Shown one piece after another: positions 12,747 through 22,046 of a stretch of 36,240 bases of DNA. The DNA comes from a virus, in the IMG/VR virus record IMGVR_UViG_3300032665_000106, positions 1 through 36,240 of that record. The stretch is one strand, 5' to 3'. The notes beneath the pieces were generated by a model. That model saw only the letters and a list, made by a program, of their open reading frames with translations, made no database searches and had not been told where the DNA came from. Made by a program: the position numbers and the translations under genes. The first letter of the stretch is position 1; each line of letters starts with the position of its first letter.

Positions 12747-15584
12747 ATGAGTAATTCGATCATCCCGCTGGTGCAGTTCACGGGGGGCGAGTTTTCGCCT
12801 TCGATGGACAACCGTCTAGATATCGAGAACTACCGGAACGCCTGCCGGAAGTTGCAGAACATGATCCCGACCAAGCAGGGCGGGGCGCAGCGCCGCCCTG
12901 GGTCTCAGTGGATCGCGCAGGGAAAGATCAACTCGGCGGGTACGGCGTCGATCTCCAGCTTCCGAAAGTTTCAGGTGGCCCCCGGCGTCTCATTCCAGCT
13001 TGAGTTCTGCGACCAGGGGATAAGGTTCTGCGCGAGCGGGGCGCAGATCACGGTCAACCCGACAAGTCTACCGAATTGGACGAGCGGCAACAGCTATGCG
13101 GCGGGAGCGTTCGTGCAGCTTTCGGGCATCCCGTACTACCTCTACAACGGCCCGCTGAACAATTCCATGACGTCTCCCAACATGGACACGGCGCATTGGA
13201 CGCTTCAGGCGACGTACGAGGTGCCCGCGCCGTACAGCGGGACCAATTTCACGGCCCCAAACTACTGGACCGCCGACGTGTGCAACGTGCAGCTTCAGGT
13301 GATTAACGACGTGGCGTACATCGTCCACCCGAACTATCCGGTCTATAAGCTCACGCGCTACACAAACGTCTACACGGGCGTTCCAAACACCGGATGGGTG
13401 ATGCAGCAGGTTCAATTCCTATTGCCGCCCATGCTGGACGAGAACGCCACGGACCAGACAATTGCGGCAAGCGGCGTGTCGGGGAGCGTGACCCTCACGG
13501 CAGCGGCAAACGCCGCATGGTCGGGAGGCGTCGTGTACGTTCCCGGAAACACCGTTTTAAGCGGCGGCATCCAATACAACTGCCTCGTGACGCACACGAG
13601 CGGAACCTTTAAAGACGACGTGGCAAGCGGGTATTGGCAGGTCGTTACGAACTTCGTGTCGTCGCAGGTAGGAGGTTACTTCCAGTTGGCCTACAACCGC
13701 CCGACGGCCTACATTCAGGCGCTCGCTACCGGAATCTCGTCCAGCTACACGCTGCCGACGGTCACGCTCAATTCCTCGAACGGCTACCAGCTTTACTTGG
13801 TCGGCACGTGGGAGGTGCAGACCTACGGCACATGGACGGGGGTGGTCACGATTGGCGTGTCCTACGACAACGGGACCACTTTCCAGACGATCACGAGTCT
13901 GACCAGCCAGGGTGATGCCAACTATTCCATCTCCGGCGAGGAATTGCAGGGGGGCATCTACTCGTTTGGGATCTCGGGCACGGCGGGACTTGCCAGCACG
14001 ACCCCGCCGCGCATTGTGCTGACGGCCGAAAACCAGTTCGTCTACGGGCTGGTGCAGATCACGGCGGTCGCGTCGGCGTATTCGGCCACGGCCACGGTCG
14101 TCGGTGCGCCGCTTTACTCGACCAGCCCCACAATCTATTGGAGCGAGGGCGCATGGAGCGCCTACCGCGGCTACCCGCAGGCGATCACGGTCTTTCAGGA
14201 GCGGGTCTGGTACGGGTATTCGTCCTACCAACCGCAGAACGTGTGGGCCAGCCAAACGAACGACATCGAAAACTTTGCGCTCTACGACCAGTCGCAGGCG
14301 ACCTACGGGCTGGCCTTCACGCTGAACGCGCCGGGGCGTGGGCCGATCCAGTGGCTTGCCGCGCAGACCGATCTGTTTGTGGGCATGGCGTCAGCCGAGT
14401 GGATCATCTCCTCGGGCGGCACGACGACCGCCATCACGCCGACGCAGATTCAGGCGCTAGAGCATACGGTAAATGGGTCTGCGCCAAACCTTCCCGCGCT
14501 CATCATCGGGCAGGCGTGCATGTACGTCCAGCGCCGCGGTCGCACGTTCCAGCAGATGATGTTCAGCGTGTTCACGAACAAGTACATGTCGCAGGACATG
14601 CAGACCACCTCGCAGCACTTGACGAACGCGGGGATCATGCAGTTCGACTACCAGCAGCAGTGGCAGAACCAGCCGATCCTTTGGGCGGTCTGTGGCGACG
14701 GCACGCTGATCTCAATGACCTATGCCATGGAGCAGAAGGTCTTTGCGTGGGCGGGGCACTCGACGGGTCAGGACGCAGGCGACAAGGTGATCTCGGTGCA
14801 GGTGATCTACGGGGCGAACGGCGCCGACGACGAGGTGTGGCTCACGGTGCTCCGCGACATCGGCACCAACAACGGCAAGGGGTGCCAGCTTGAGCGGCTT
14901 TGGCCCGTGGACTGGCAGACCTACAACACGGGCGCCCCGCAGCTAAACCAGATGTGCTACGCGGATTGCGCGAGCTTCTCGACCTTTGCCAGCGCGTACC
15001 CCATCGGTCAGCAGATCGGCGGGATTCCGTTCTGCCTCGTTGGGCGTACCTGCGTTGCGTCCATTGTGCCCGCCTCGGGGTCGGGCGCTTGGGCCATTCG
15101 AGGCCTTGTGCCGGCCATAGCGGGGAGCGGGCCCTTGACGGGCTTGCCCTACGTCGTGATCCCCAACTACGCGCCGGCAATAGGAGACGTAGTCTGCGTC
15201 GGGCTTCCCATCAACTGGCAGCTTCAGCCCATGCGGATCGACATTGACCCAGCTCAGGGGCCGACCATCGCGGAGTACAAGTCGGTGGAGGCGGTGTATA
15301 TTCGGATGCTTAACTCCATCGGCGGTCAGTGGTCCTCCTACGTTGCCGCCGTGTCGGGCCCGCCTGTCCTTCAGGTAAACGACATCCAGGTTTACCCCAT
15401 CACGACCTACAACAACGCACCGCCTCCGTTTGCGGCCAACGTGCCCGACGACCGCGAGATCAAGATTGGCGGCTTCCAAGGCTATTCGCTGGACCCGCAG
15501 TTCTCCATCCAAGGGTACGACCCGCTCCCCATGTATATCCTTGGCCTTGGGGTGCAATACCAGATAGACCAGACCCGAGAATGA
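12747..15584 (+). CDS. Tail nozzle / tail tubular protein B (T7 gp12-like)
   Basis: 945 residues, close to the size range of gp12-like nozzles (T7 gp12 is 794). The N-terminal signature FTGGEFSPSMDNRLDIENY and LQNMIPTKQGGAQRRPGSQW is diagnostic. Later parts contain ERVWYGYSSYQPQNVWAS and HTVNGSAPNLPAL segments with the family's repeating beta-propeller-like character. Two small modules with W-[TS]-x-G-x-x-Y ... G-x-x-Y (about 110-152 and 258-300) resemble each other and the one inserted in the adaptor. It abuts the adaptor gene (TAG then ATG) and ends with ATGA. Hexameric nozzle that closes the tail. Confidence 0.9.
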   Translation: MSNSIIPLVQFTGGEFSPSMDNRLDIENYRNACRKLQNMIPTKQGGAQRRPGSQWIAQGKINSAGTASISSFRKFQVAPGVSFQLEFCDQGIRFCASGAQITVNPTSLPNWTSGNSYAAGAFVQLSGIPYYLYNGPLNNSMTSPNMDTAHWTLQATYEVPAPYSGTNFTAPNYWTADVCNVQLQVINDVAYIVHPNYPVYKLTRYTNVYTGVPNTGWVMQQVQFLLPPMLDENATDQTIAASGVSGSVTLTAAANAAWSGGVVYVPGNTVLSGGIQYNCLVTHTSGTFKDDVASGYWQVVTNFVSSQVGGYFQLAYNRPTAYIQALATGISSSYTLPTVTLNSSNGYQLYLVGTWEVQTYGTWTGVVTIGVSYDNGTTFQTITSLTSQGDANYSISGEELQGGIYSFGISGTAGLASTTPPRIVLTAENQFVYGLVQITAVASAYSATATVVGAPLYSTSPTIYWSEGAWSAYRGYPQAITVFQERVWYGYSSYQPQNVWASQTNDIENFALYDQSQATYGLAFTLNAPGRGPIQWLAAQTDLFVGMASAEWIISSGGTTTAITPTQIQALEHTVNGSAPNLPALIIGQACMYVQRRGRTFQQMMFSVFTNKYMSQDMQTTSQHLTNAGIMQFDYQQQWQNQPILWAVCGDGTLISMTYAMEQKVFAWAGHSTGQDAGDKVISVQVIYGANGADDEVWLTVLRDIGTNNGKGCQLERLWPVDWQTYNTGAPQLNQMCYADCASFSTFASAYPIGQQIGGIPFCLVGRTCVASIVPASGSGAWAIRGLVPAIAGSGPLTGLPYVVIPNYAPAIGDVVCVGLPINWQLQPMRIDIDPAQGPTIAEYKSVEAVYIRMLNSIGGQWSSYVAAVSGPPVLQVNDIQVYPITTYNNAPPPFAANVPDDREIKIGGFQGYSLDPQFSIQGYDPLPMYILGLGVQYQIDQTRE

Positions 15585-15985
15585 ACGTAACACTATTCGA
15601 TCCCCCGTTTGACTATCCCGAGCTTTGCAAGTGGTGGGACATACGGGGCGTTCCGCACGTTCCGCAGTCGATCCTTACTTCCCACGGAGCCGTCGTGTCG
15701 GCGGGTGCTCCGATTGCAATGGGTTTCTGCTATTTCGACACGGGCGGGAAGATCGGTGTCGTGGACTTCATCAGCACGAATCCAGCGGTCGCGGCCTCCA
15801 GCACCACGCTTGAAGCCATCGCCACGCTGTTCAAGTTTTTCGAGCAGATCGCCAAAAAGCGCGACTGTCCAAACCTCATCAGCTTTGTGGCGCAAAACAC
15901 GGGGCTTCACCGTTACATGGTAAAAGCGGGATGGACTGATCCTCGGGCTGTTCCTCACGTCTATCTGCTAAAGCACCTCACCTAA
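15581..15985 (+). CDS. GNAT-like acetyltransferase
   Basis: 134 residues from ATG 15581 (ATGA overlap with the nozzle). The strand-helix order (AMGFCYFDTGGKIGVVDFIS, a Thr/Ala-rich helix LEAIATLFKFFEQIAKKRDC, then NLISFVAQNTGLHRYMVKAGW) matches the C-terminal half of the GNAT fold, where N-x-x-[AL]-x-x-x-Y-x-x-x-G-[FW] closes the acetyl-CoA site. The usual Q/R-x-x-G-x-[GA] pyrophosphate loop is not clear. GNAT-like genes are common in the tail region of podoviruses, role unknown. A longer in-frame start inside the nozzle gene was rejected. Confidence 0.6.
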   Translation: MNVTLFDPPFDYPELCKWWDIRGVPHVPQSILTSHGAVVSAGAPIAMGFCYFDTGGKIGVVDFISTNPAVAASSTTLEAIATLFKFFEQIAKKRDCPNLISFVAQNTGLHRYMVKAGWTDPRAVPHVYLLKHLT

Positions 15986-16521
15986 TGGCTATCCCGGCAA
16001 TAGGCTTCACGGCATTTGAGACGGCGGTTGTAGCAACCTCCGTTGCGGCTACTACCGCTTCTACCACTATTGCCCTTGAGGCGTCTTCGCGGCAAGCGAC
16101 AGCAGCGTCACAGGCTGCCGACTACAACGCCAAGGTCGATCAAGCGAACGCGCAGCAGATTGCGATGAACGCAAACGCGAACATCGAGAAGCAGCGCAAG
16201 GACGACCAAGCCTACCAGTCTAACCAGCGGGCGGCGCTCGCGGCGTCGGGCGTTTTGTCCGACACGGGAAGCCCCATGCAGGTCGAGGCGACGACGGCGG
16301 GGCGGCAGGAGCAGGACATCCAGACGTATTGGGCGAGCGTGCAGGAGAAGGAATCGCAGCTTTACGCCTCGGCGCAGGAGGGGGTCTATGAGGGGGCTGA
16401 GGAAGCCGACATTTATCACCTTCAGGGGGCAGGCGACATCTTCAGCGGCATCGGTTCCATTGCCTCGACCTTCGGGCGTTTCGCGCAACCGGGACCAAGC
16501 ACAACCTCAACGAGCGATTAA
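15985..16521 (+). CDS. Internal virion protein (T7 gp14-like)
   Basis: 178 residues. A hydrophobic Ala/Thr-rich helix at the N-terminus (about 5-30) is followed by a Gln/Asn/Ala-rich helix (AADYNAKVDQANAQQIAMNA), NQRAALAASGVLSDTGSPMQV and a Ser/Thr/Gly-rich C-terminus. The A-A-L-A-A-S-G-V-x(4)-G-S-P motif is the hallmark of gp14-like core proteins that enter the host envelope during ejection. Start shares one base with the preceding stop (TAATG). Its size is like T7 gp14 (196). Confidence 0.78.
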   Translation: MAIPAIGFTAFETAVVATSVAATTASTTIALEASSRQATAASQAADYNAKVDQANAQQIAMNANANIEKQRKDDQAYQSNQRAALAASGVLSDTGSPMQVEATTAGRQEQDIQTYWASVQEKESQLYASAQEGVYEGAEEADIYHLQGAGDIFSGIGSIASTFGRFAQPGPSTTSTSD

Positions 16522-16533
16522 CGGCTTATTCTG

Positions 16534-18066
16534 ATGGCTGAGATCCCCACAATCCCCGGAAGCGCCCGCGTCCAAGACCAGCAGATCGGCGTCAAGCGTA
16601 ACGTGCAGCCGCGCCTTCAAGCGCTCGGTGCCGTGCGTGGGCTGGCGAAGGAAGCCGACAGCGGGGTGCAGCAGGCCATCGGCGCCGTTGCCGACTACGA
16701 GGAGAAGAAAAGGAAGGCCGAGGAAAACGCCTTTTTTACGAAAAGCTCGGTGATAATGCTTAAGGCTACGACTGAAGGGCTGCACGACATGAAGAAACAG
16801 CCTGACGATCAGATTGTCACAAATTGGACGCAAACGGCTCAAGCCACAAAGGACACTATAAAAAACCTGCCCGAGTTTGGGAAAATGTCGCCCGTAGCCC
16901 AAAAAAAGCTTCTGGCCCACATGGATTTATGGCAGGGAAAAAGCACGGCTGAGTTTCAAGAAAACGCTGACATCTTGGGCATCAAGCGCAGGGCGCAAAC
17001 TGCGATTCAGGGAAAGAAGGCTTTTGCGGCAACCGGAGATGACGCCTACCGAAAGAACGCCGTCGCCGCATTGGACGCCCAGCACAAGGCCGGGGATTTG
17101 ACCGACGAGGCTTACAACGACGAAATCGCCACGATGGATTCTGATTTTGAGAAGGGCAAGATAGAGAATGGCATAAACGCCGATCCGTACAAAACCCTAA
17201 AGGCCATAGATGCAGGGGAGTTCCCGCACATCTCAGACAAGGAGATAGGGGTGCTGAGAAACAAAGCCGAGAAGCAGGTGGCCTTTGTGCAGCGGACGAC
17301 CGCCAGCGATTTCATCAACGACTTTTCAACCAGCGGCCTGCCCAAGAGCGACAAGGAGTTGCAGGAGGCCAAGGAGGCGGGCAAGGTCACGGGCGAGTTC
17401 GTCAAGAATTACAAGGCGATGGTTGAGCGGCGGGACTACCACGAGGCACAGGACAAGCAGGCGCTACTCCTGACGCGACTGCACGACATGGACCTAGCCG
17501 ACTCGGACAATCCAGAAAAGGACGTTGCCGCAGTTGTCGATCAAGCGGGCAGCCTGCCCCCGCAGTTGCAGAAGGAGATACATACGCTGGCTGATACCAA
17601 GATCAAAAACGCAAAAAGGGCACAGACCACGGAATCCCACGCCGATCAGCTTCAGCTTATGCAGGAGGCCCATGAGCAATCTATGGGTCAAATCCTCATC
17701 ACGCCTGCAAGCGATACCGAGCCCGCACGCCGAGCCGAAAGCGTGGAATCCATCGAGCGCATGGATAATGAGAAGTTCTTCGCCAACTTTGGGGATAATG
17801 TCACCCGGGCGCAAGTGCTCAAGACCGCCAAGGAGTTTGAGGCATCCGAGAAACTCCGATATGCCAATGCCCAAAAGGCGTTTATCAACTGGACAAAGAC
17901 CAAAAAGGGAGCCGAAGCCACACCCGAGCAGGCTGCGGCAGAACGCGAGCGGTTGGGCTTTGGACAGTATTCTTCCACTGCAGACGTGGCAGCCTCCTTC
18001 AAGGCGGGTAAGATTGATGCCGCCACAGCCAAGGAAATCCTCCACAGGCAGTTTGGAGTACCGTGA
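16534..18066 (+). CDS. Internal virion protein (T7 gp15-like)
   Basis: 510 residues, almost entirely charged helix with coiled-coil tendency (for example QQAIGAVADYEEKKRKAEEN at about 45-64). No membrane segments. The protein lies between gp14-like and the giant gp16-like protein, and its length is similar to a gp15-type ejection protein (T7 gp15 is 747, smaller forms occur). Assignment is by position and helical character, not by strong motif. Ejected into the host periplasm/cytoplasm channel according to the T7 model. The ATG has no Shine-Dalgarno; its stop overlaps the next start as TGATG. Confidence 0.65.
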   Translation: MAEIPTIPGSARVQDQQIGVKRNVQPRLQALGAVRGLAKEADSGVQQAIGAVADYEEKKRKAEENAFFTKSSVIMLKATTEGLHDMKKQPDDQIVTNWTQTAQATKDTIKNLPEFGKMSPVAQKKLLAHMDLWQGKSTAEFQENADILGIKRRAQTAIQGKKAFAATGDDAYRKNAVAALDAQHKAGDLTDEAYNDEIATMDSDFEKGKIENGINADPYKTLKAIDAGEFPHISDKEIGVLRNKAEKQVAFVQRTTASDFINDFSTSGLPKSDKELQEAKEAGKVTGEFVKNYKAMVERRDYHEAQDKQALLLTRLHDMDLADSDNPEKDVAAVVDQAGSLPPQLQKEIHTLADTKIKNAKRAQTTESHADQLQLMQEAHEQSMGQILITPASDTEPARRAESVESIERMDNEKFFANFGDNVTRAQVLKTAKEFEASEKLRYANAQKAFINWTKTKKGAEATPEQAAAERERLGFGQYSSTADVAASFKAGKIDAATAKEILHRQFGVP

Positions 18067-21000
18067 TGCCTACGGCTGATGAGATCCTTTACGGCACAGG
18101 CACACAGGGAACGGCGCCGGCCGCTAGCCCTGCCGACGCCATCCTGCACGGCACGCCCGAGGTAAAGAAGGTGGCCCCCGTCAAGGCGCCGGGAAAGGAC
18201 GGGGCAAGCGAAGGCGACCAGATGCTCAAAGCCCTTGAGGTGGGCTTTGGAACGTCGGCAGGTCGTTCGTTCCTGTGGCAAATGGCAAATACCCCGATGG
18301 CTAAAGCCCCTGCGGCCAACCTGGAGGACCTGCCCGACAAGACCTTTATCGTTCCGATTCCCGGGGGTCCGATGATTCCGGTCAACCCACAGATAGCAGG
18401 GGCCGTGTATAATGCCACGAAAGGGGTGCTAGAAGGGGCTACGAGCCCCTTGGGTATGGCTGCTATGCGGGTAGGGGGTCCTTTGGCCACCTTGGCAAAG
18501 GAATACCCCTTGGCGAAGGCAGCGGTCGTTGGTATGGCTGGCGGCTTTACCTACATGATGGGCAAGGGCACGAAGGAGGCGTTTGACAACCGCAAGCGGG
18601 TGATGGACGACCCAAACGCTTCATGGGCCGATAAGTTACAGGCAAATCTTGAGGTCACGACTTCGGGGGTGATGACAGTGCTTTCGGCTCTTGGAATGGT
18701 GGAAGCCTTGCATCCCCAAGTGCTTCCGAAATTGGAAGGGAAAACCCCGCAGGAGGCCACTCACATCTTGGCGGCAGAGGCCGCGGATGCCGAAAAGCCC
18801 GAGGCAAAGGCGGCGCTAATGAACGCAGCAGACGCCTTGCATGAGACGGGACCACAGCCTGCACCCGTGCTGCCTGATCCTGCGCCCGTTGTGACGGTCC
18901 CTGACGGCGGCGGCAAGACGCCCCCTCCGGATAGCCCTCAGGAAAGTGCCGCACTTGAGGCCATCAAAGAGCCAAGTGTGTCGGGCCAGCCAAAGGAGGA
19001 ACCGCCGAAAGCCGAGGAAAAGCCCGAGCCGACGGACCAGAATCTAGTCGGCATCAAGAACGCGGCCATAGATCAGGCCATGAAGGACATGGGGATTGAA
19101 CCCGGGGAGCATGGCGAAACCACGACCGCCAAAGCCGAGAACGTAAAGGCGCGCGCTATCCTTGAGGCTGACCCCGACGCGGGCCGCAGGCTGGTCGAGG
19201 AGATTACCAAGAAGCCCCGCCCCCTAACGCCAACCGAGGATTTCGTTTTGCTCAACGAGATGAACCGCCTTGCCATAGAAAGGCGCTCGGCATCGGCAGC
19301 ACTTGAGGCGGCAAGGAAGGCGGGCGATCCCATCGCAGAGCAGAACGCCCGCATACGCTCCGCCACGGCCCGAGACAATTACATCGCCGCAGGCCATGCC
19401 TCGGACCTGGTTGGCACCGTGAACGCGCAGGCGCTCGCCCTTCGCCGCTCCATGATACGCGAGGATTATTCCCTTGCCGAAATGGAGCGCACGCTTACCG
19501 AGGCCACAAAGGACGGGAAGCTCACGCCCGAGCAAGAGGAGAAGGTCGCCAAAAGCCAGAAGCGAATCGAGAAGTCGCAGACGGAGCTTGAAAGCCACGA
19601 GGCAAAGAGGCTTAGGGAGTATCAGGACCGAAAGAAGCAGGCAAAGCCCGACAGGCTTGCGCTAGGCAAAGGGATGCTCAGGGCGCAGATAGAGGATCTC
19701 ACGGACCAAATCGTTGCCGGGGAAAAGAAGGCCAAGGAAAAGGGCGGCCTTAAAACCGATGCCGAATATGAAAAACTGAAGGCGCTCCGAGATCATTTCA
19801 AGGAGCAGTATGACGCGCTGTTTGGGGACGAGGAAAGGGACTTCACCCCTGAGGAGAAGCTAAAGAAGGCCGTGGCTTCTAAGGATCGACAAATCGAGGA
19901 GCTAGAGCGCCAGCTCAGGAACCGAGAGCCATTCGTCCCGGAACGGAAGGGGCCGCCTACAAGCGACGAACTGGCCGCACGACAAGCCAAAATCGATGCG
20001 CTAAAGGAGGAACGTGAATATTTGCGCGAAAGCCTACAGCCGCGGGAGGAACCGACACGCAAAGAGCGCGACGAGTTCAAGACAAGGGAATCGGCCTTAG
20101 ACGCCCAAATTGCCAAGATTGAGCAACAGCTAAAGGACGAGGCGCCATTTTCAAAGGGAGCCAAGGAGGGCGTTACCAACCCCAAGATCGAGGCAAAGCA
20201 GCAGCAGCTTGAAGCCCTAAAGCAGCAGAGAGAGTATCTACGGGACAGGCTACAGCCCAGGCCTGAACCAAAGACAGCCCAAGAAAAGGCGCTAGACGCC
20301 TATAAGAAGCGCACAGCCAAGTCCACGGAGGATTTGCTGAACCGCATAAAGAACAAGGATGTTTCCCCTAAACCCAAGCCCGAGCCTGTGAAGCTGGACG
20401 CGGAGGGTGAAAGGCTGAGAACTGAGCACGAGCGCGCGAAGCAAGAGTTTCAGGAGATGGTCGTGAAGGCACGCCTTGAAGGGCGGTCGCTCTTTGAGAA
20501 GTCGCAGGACGCCCTTGTTCAATGGGTACGGGGGCTGCAACTAACCCGTCTTTCAACGCTCGCCAAGCTGTCGATGGCTTCGGCGTATAGGACCGTAGGG
20601 ACTCCGCTTGAGGAGGCGGCCGGAGCCGGAATCGAACACATGCCGTTCATGGGTCGCATCGCGGCTATGGCGCCCCGGCAAGGCGGCATAAACCTCGCCG
20701 CCGAGGCACATGCCTTGACCGAGGGCGTCACCAAGGGGTTGCAGGATTCCCTTCAAACCCTCAAGACCGGACAGAGCGACCTAGACGTGATGTATGGCAA
20801 GGGAAAGGACGCCGCCGTTGGCGAGAGCGATGTCATGCCCCGCAGCATGGTGGACTTCTTGGGGTCGGTATGGCACTCTGTGATCAAAGCGCCTGTAAAG
20901 CGCATGGAGTTTACCCGCTCCTTTGAGAAGCGGATAGCGTGGAAGGCCACACAGGGCATAGACGTACACAACCCGCTTGTCCAAACGCAGACCATCGCGG

Positions 21001-21854
21001 AGGCATACAGGGACGCCAACCGCTCGGTGTTCCTTCAGGACAACGCGCTCGTCGATGCCTACAAGCGTTTCCTTTCACGGTTCGAGCAAGTGGACAAGGC
21101 AACTGGAAAGGCGCCCCTAAAGTTTGTGGCGACAGCCGCCAAGGTCGTCATGCCATTCGTCAAGGTGCCCACGAACGTCATTGCCGAAACCGTCGAGTAT
21201 GCCTTTGGAACGGCAACGGGATCGGCAAAGGTCGCCGCCGCCTATGCCCGAGGAATCGACAAGCTGACACCCGAACAGGCCGATGTTATCATGCGCCTGA
21301 TGAAGAAGGGCAGCATTGGCGCAGTTTCGATGGCACTAGGATACATGAACTATAAGAACGTGGGCGGCTTGTTTCAGCCAGGAGTACGCCGCATCAAGAA
21401 GGAAACACCTTACGGAGCCATCAACGTCATGGGGGAGAACGTTCCGAGCTACCTGCTTGAGCACCCTGCCCTGAACGCCCTTCAAGTGGGCGCCACGATC
21501 CACCATGTCCTAGACGAGAAAACCAAAAAGAGCGACTTGGGAGGACAGGACTTGGGCACTGCAATAATGGTTTCCATACTGGGGCTGGGCGAGGAAATCC
21601 CTATGGCGCGCGGCATGGAGAACATGACCAAGATTTTAGGGGGCAACCTAGGAACCAAGAAGGCAGCCATAGGCGACACCATCAAGAACGCCGTAGTCCC
21701 GGGTGCGGCGCAGGAGGCGGCAAACAAGCTGGACGAGGACTCCCGAGGCCACACGATCAAGCGCAAGCAAAATACGATCATGGAGCACGTCCAAAGCGGA
21801 GTGCCGCTGTGGCGCGAAAACTTGAAGCGCAACATCGACCACTCCGAACGCTGA
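18066..21854 (+). CDS. Large internal virion / ejection protein (gp16 position, LPD38-like)
   Basis: 1262 residues from ATG 18066 (GTG 18063 is also in frame). N-terminus: Gly/Ala-rich hydrophobic helices (about 105-165, 200-215) that could insert in membrane. Then a Pro/Glu-rich linker (about 260-325) and a long coiled coil (about 485-765) with a duplicated unit of about 72 residues (ALKEEREYLRESLQPREEP at 645, ALKQQREYLRDRLQPRPEP at 717). The C-terminal region has LDAYKKRTAKSTEDLLNRI and RSLFEKSQDALVQWVRGLQL, a pattern known from large polyvalent phage proteins (LPD38). No lysozyme-type transglycosylase motif is visible, unlike T7 gp16. It is probably an ejected channel component. Confidence 0.75.
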   Translation: MPTADEILYGTGTQGTAPAASPADAILHGTPEVKKVAPVKAPGKDGASEGDQMLKALEVGFGTSAGRSFLWQMANTPMAKAPAANLEDLPDKTFIVPIPGGPMIPVNPQIAGAVYNATKGVLEGATSPLGMAAMRVGGPLATLAKEYPLAKAAVVGMAGGFTYMMGKGTKEAFDNRKRVMDDPNASWADKLQANLEVTTSGVMTVLSALGMVEALHPQVLPKLEGKTPQEATHILAAEAADAEKPEAKAALMNAADALHETGPQPAPVLPDPAPVVTVPDGGGKTPPPDSPQESAALEAIKEPSVSGQPKEEPPKAEEKPEPTDQNLVGIKNAAIDQAMKDMGIEPGEHGETTTAKAENVKARAILEADPDAGRRLVEEITKKPRPLTPTEDFVLLNEMNRLAIERRSASAALEAARKAGDPIAEQNARIRSATARDNYIAAGHASDLVGTVNAQALALRRSMIREDYSLAEMERTLTEATKDGKLTPEQEEKVAKSQKRIEKSQTELESHEAKRLREYQDRKKQAKPDRLALGKGMLRAQIEDLTDQIVAGEKKAKEKGGLKTDAEYEKLKALRDHFKEQYDALFGDEERDFTPEEKLKKAVASKDRQIEELERQLRNREPFVPERKGPPTSDELAARQAKIDALKEEREYLRESLQPREEPTRKERDEFKTRESALDAQIAKIEQQLKDEAPFSKGAKEGVTNPKIEAKQQQLEALKQQREYLRDRLQPRPEPKTAQEKALDAYKKRTAKSTEDLLNRIKNKDVSPKPKPEPVKLDAEGERLRTEHERAKQEFQEMVVKARLEGRSLFEKSQDALVQWVRGLQLTRLSTLAKLSMASAYRTVGTPLEEAAGAGIEHMPFMGRIAAMAPRQGGINLAAEAHALTEGVTKGLQDSLQTLKTGQSDLDVMYGKGKDAAVGESDVMPRSMVDFLGSVWHSVIKAPVKRMEFTRSFEKRIAWKATQGIDVHNPLVQTQTIAEAYRDANRSVFLQDNALVDAYKRFLSRFEQVDKATGKAPLKFVATAAKVVMPFVKVPTNVIAETVEYAFGTATGSAKVAAAYARGIDKLTPEQADVIMRLMKKGSIGAVSMALGYMNYKNVGGLFQPGVRRIKKETPYGAINVMGENVPSYLLEHPALNALQVGATIHHVLDEKTKKSDLGGQDLGTAIMVSILGLGEEIPMARGMENMTKILGGNLGTKKAAIGDTIKNAVVPGAAQEAANKLDEDSRGHTIKRKQNTIMEHVQSGVPLWRENLKRNIDHSER

Positions 21855-21973
21855 TGCCCGAGCAACTGACAGACGACGTGCAGGCCATAATTGACGCCGC
21901 GGAGACGGGCGAAAAGGGGTGCCTTTTGCCCGAGCGCGACGACCCACGGGAGGGGGATGATGAAGGCGAATGA
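21854..21973 (+). CDS. Small acidic peptide 1 (39 aa)
   Basis: ATG 21854 shares a base with the preceding stop (TGATG). The product has 14 Asp/Glu out of 39: MPEQLTDDVQAIIDAAETG, then a single Cys in EKGCLLPERDD and an acidic tail. Too short for family assignment. It overlaps the next micro-gene by 17 bases and the ATP-grasp gene follows. I cannot tell if it is a regulator, a substrate of the neighbouring enzyme or a plain virion peptide. Coupled start makes translation likely. Confidence 0.45.
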   Translation: MPEQLTDDVQAIIDAAETGEKGCLLPERDDPREGDDEGE

Positions 21974-22046
21974 ACACTGGATCAACGGAGACGACGAGGA
22001 GGACGACGACGATGAGGACCCCGACTTCGACTGCCTCGAATCTTAG
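21957..22046 (+). CDS. Small acidic peptide 2 (28-29 aa)
   Basis: A GGAGGGGG tract directly before two successive ATGs (21957 and 21960; the second has the better spacing) gives a clear Shine-Dalgarno, rare in this window. The product begins MKANEHWINGDDEE and continues with a run of Asp/Glu, ending DFDCLES at TAG 22044-22046. 13 to 14 of 28 residues are acidic. The frame overlaps the start of the ATP-grasp gene (22012) by 35 bases. It might be a substrate or inhibitor, but no function is known. Confidence 0.45.
   Translation: MMKANEHWINGDDEEDDDDEDPDFDCLES

Noticed and set aside
18066-21854. Lytic transglycosylase domain as in T7 gp16
   Set aside because: No E-S-x-x-x-x-x-A-x-S or similar catalytic context could be found by eye.
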